Assembly: GCA_031266695.1 (NCBI GenBank)
Contig: JAISAK010000174.1
Span: forward strand, 1 to 7,311
Direction: 5' to 3'
Source of the DNA: Treponema sp.
GTDB lineage: Bacteria; Spirochaetota; Spirochaetia; Treponematales; Breznakiellaceae
DNA: 7,311 bases
The position numbers and the translations under genes are program-made. The notes below the pieces were generated by a model, which saw only the letters and a list, made by a program, of their open reading frames with translations, was not told where the DNA came from and made no database searches. This document shows, one piece after another, positions 6,915 through 7,311 of the stretch. Within the stretch, counting starts at the first letter, position 1; the number at the start of each line of letters is the position of its first letter.

Positions 6915-6948
6915 GGAAAAACAAAAACCCGCGGGTTTTTGTTTTTCC
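6915..6948. repeat. Perfect 34-base palindrome in the T-box leader
   Basis: GGAAAAACAAAAACCC is followed by GC and then its exact reverse complement, so all 34 bases are self-complementary. In RNA this makes a hairpin of about 15 bp with a CGCG tetraloop. It sits between stem I and the antiterminator, where stem II or III normally lies. The CCCGCGGG centre flanked by A- and T-runs also resembles a bidirectional terminator. Whether it is a normal leader helix or an inserted palindromic element is unclear. Confidence 0.9.
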
Positions 6949-6971
6949 GTTCCCCGGAGCGGCTCGGGAGG

Positions 6972-6974
6972 GGT
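6972..6974 (-). promoter_or_regulatory. T-box specifier codon ACC (threonine)
   Basis: In T-box leaders the specifier follows a GAA-like motif and is separated by six bases from the conserved GAG of the K-turn. Here that position reads ACC, a threonine codon. It matches the downstream gene and predicts reading by the tRNA-Thr with anticodon GGU. Neighbouring registers would give AAC (Asn) or CCC (Pro), so the reading rests on spacing plus the gene. Confidence 0.8.
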
Positions 6975-7117
6975 TTTCAGCCATTCCTTGACCGGCGCGC
7001 TCTCAGCCTGGGCGCGCCTTCTCTGTCGGTCTGGTGTTACAACCTACTCGTCTCCGTCAAAGCCTTTCATAAGAAGTTCCCCCAAAACCAACCAGGTTTT
7101 AGGACTTTCTTTCTATA

Positions 7118-7146
7118 AGTATGTCTTTTTGGGATAGATAAGTCAA
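7118..7146 (-). promoter_or_regulatory. Promoter of the thrS T-box transcript
   Basis: On the minus strand TTGACT (7146-7141) is followed after exactly 17 bases by CATACT (7123-7118). Transcription would begin near 7111, about 55 bases before stem I of the T-box. The -35 matches five of six consensus bases and the -10 four of six. The position just upstream of the leader supports it. Confidence 0.6.
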
Positions 7147-7175
7147 GGCGCGCAAAATATATACAAGATAATATG

Positions 7176-7311
7176 TCATACCCCAGCGGCAGGAATGAAA
7201 TTAATGGCCTCCACAGCGGGAGCGCCAAAGCCGCCATTCACTTGCCTGTAGAGTCTGCCTCCACAGCCTCCGTTAAACCGGAGGTTCAAAACCAAAGGTT
7301 CGAAGTCTGTT
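7176..7311 (-). CDS. Possible C-terminus of an unidentified gene (partial)
   Basis: On the minus strand one frame stays open from the window edge to a TGA at 7178-7176, giving 44 residues that include LVLNLRF, GGCGGRLYRQVNGGFGAP and end in FIPAAGV. Glycine is frequent, there is no recognisable motif, and the family is unknown. The stop lies 30 bases before the thrS promoter, so it would be the gene upstream of thrS on the same strand. Against coding, the stretch contains an 11-base direct repeat in two different frames and a hairpin, as non-coding repeat DNA might. The open length is too short to be decisive. Confidence 0.35.
   Translation of the reverse strand, partial: TDFEPLVLNLRFNGGCGGRLYRQVNGGFGAPAVEAINFIPAAGV
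7207..7267. repeat. Direct repeat of GCCTCCACAGC
   Basis: GCCTCCACAGC occurs at 7207-7217 and again at 7257-7267, exactly 50 bases apart. The second copy overlaps by one base a hairpin, CCTCCG/CGGAGG with loop TTAAAC (7267-7284). Because 50 is not a multiple of three, the copies fall in different frames of the possible gene end here, so they do not reflect a protein repeat. Confidence 0.6.

Larger units (their letters stand above)
6750..7056 (-). promoter_or_regulatory. Threonine T-box riboswitch leader of thrS
   Basis: A T-box leader binds tRNA directly: the specifier codon reads the anticodon, and the T-box bulge checks whether the 3' end is uncharged. Stem I appears to start at CGGAG (7056-7052), which can pair with CTCCG (6959-6955), and is followed by the typical GACGAGTAGG of the 5' side. 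The distal arm is GGCGCGC/GCGCGCC (7018-7012 with 7000-6994), closing a loop containing CAGGCTGAGA. The 3' side reads TGAAAACCCCTCCCGAG. Several hairpins follow, one of them the palindrome at 6915-6948, then the T-box GGGTGGTACCGCGG (6819-6806) and the antiterminator. All core parts occur in the right order directly upstream of a Thr synthetase, so the assignment is very strong. T-boxes are mostly known from Firmicutes and some other Gram-positive and related phyla. Confidence 0.93.

Noticed and set aside
7195..7251. Short plus-strand open frame of 18 codons from the ATG at 7195
   Set aside because: It is too short, has no motif or clear ribosome-binding site, and is not supported by context.
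7279..7311. tRNA-like T-arm sequence (GGTTCGAA) at the right edge
   Set aside because: No acceptor, D or anticodon arms can be matched around it, and the stem bases beside the loop do not pair.

Overview
The window looks like a piece of chromosome from a Treponema-like spirochaete. The main reasons are a class I (archaeal-type) lysyl-tRNA synthetase, a threonyl-tRNA synthetase without the N-terminal TGS domain, and a soluble HD-GYP protein, in DNA of moderately high GC with AT-rich promoter gaps. This assignment is inference: class I LysRS also occurs in archaea, alphaproteobacteria and a few other bacteria.

Left part, plus strand: the last 37 codons of a TrkH-type potassium transporter (1-115) run into lysS (best start 163, end 1815). 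A well-spaced promoter-like TTGCTC-N17-TATAAT lies between them and would give lysS an almost leaderless mRNA. Positions 1816-2031 hold no convincing gene, only a T-rich stretch and a hairpin, and separate lysS from convergent genes.

Middle and right, all minus strand and read from right to left: a threonine T-box riboswitch leader with its own promoter (about 7146 down to 6702), thrS (6701-4878), a tandem HD-GYP phosphodiesterase-like gene only 33 bases later (4844-3654), a small nitroreductase (3558-3034) and a separately promoted DeoR-family repressor (2793-2032). The T-box leader shows a distal stem I hairpin, a Thr (ACC) specifier at the usual distance from the GAG motif, the conserved T-box with its UGGU tRNA-binding bulge, and both strands of an antiterminator. 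Inside the leader is a perfect 34-base palindrome.

The functional picture is that uncharged tRNA-Thr should switch on thrS. Because the HD-GYP gene follows so closely with no visible terminator, the same signal may raise a cyclic-di-GMP phosphodiesterase or related HD-GYP protein. The HD-GYP protein is itself unusual: two complete HD-GYP-like units, the first with altered HDxGK and GYP motifs. The extreme right end (7176-7311, minus) may carry the C-terminus of another gene, but this is weak.
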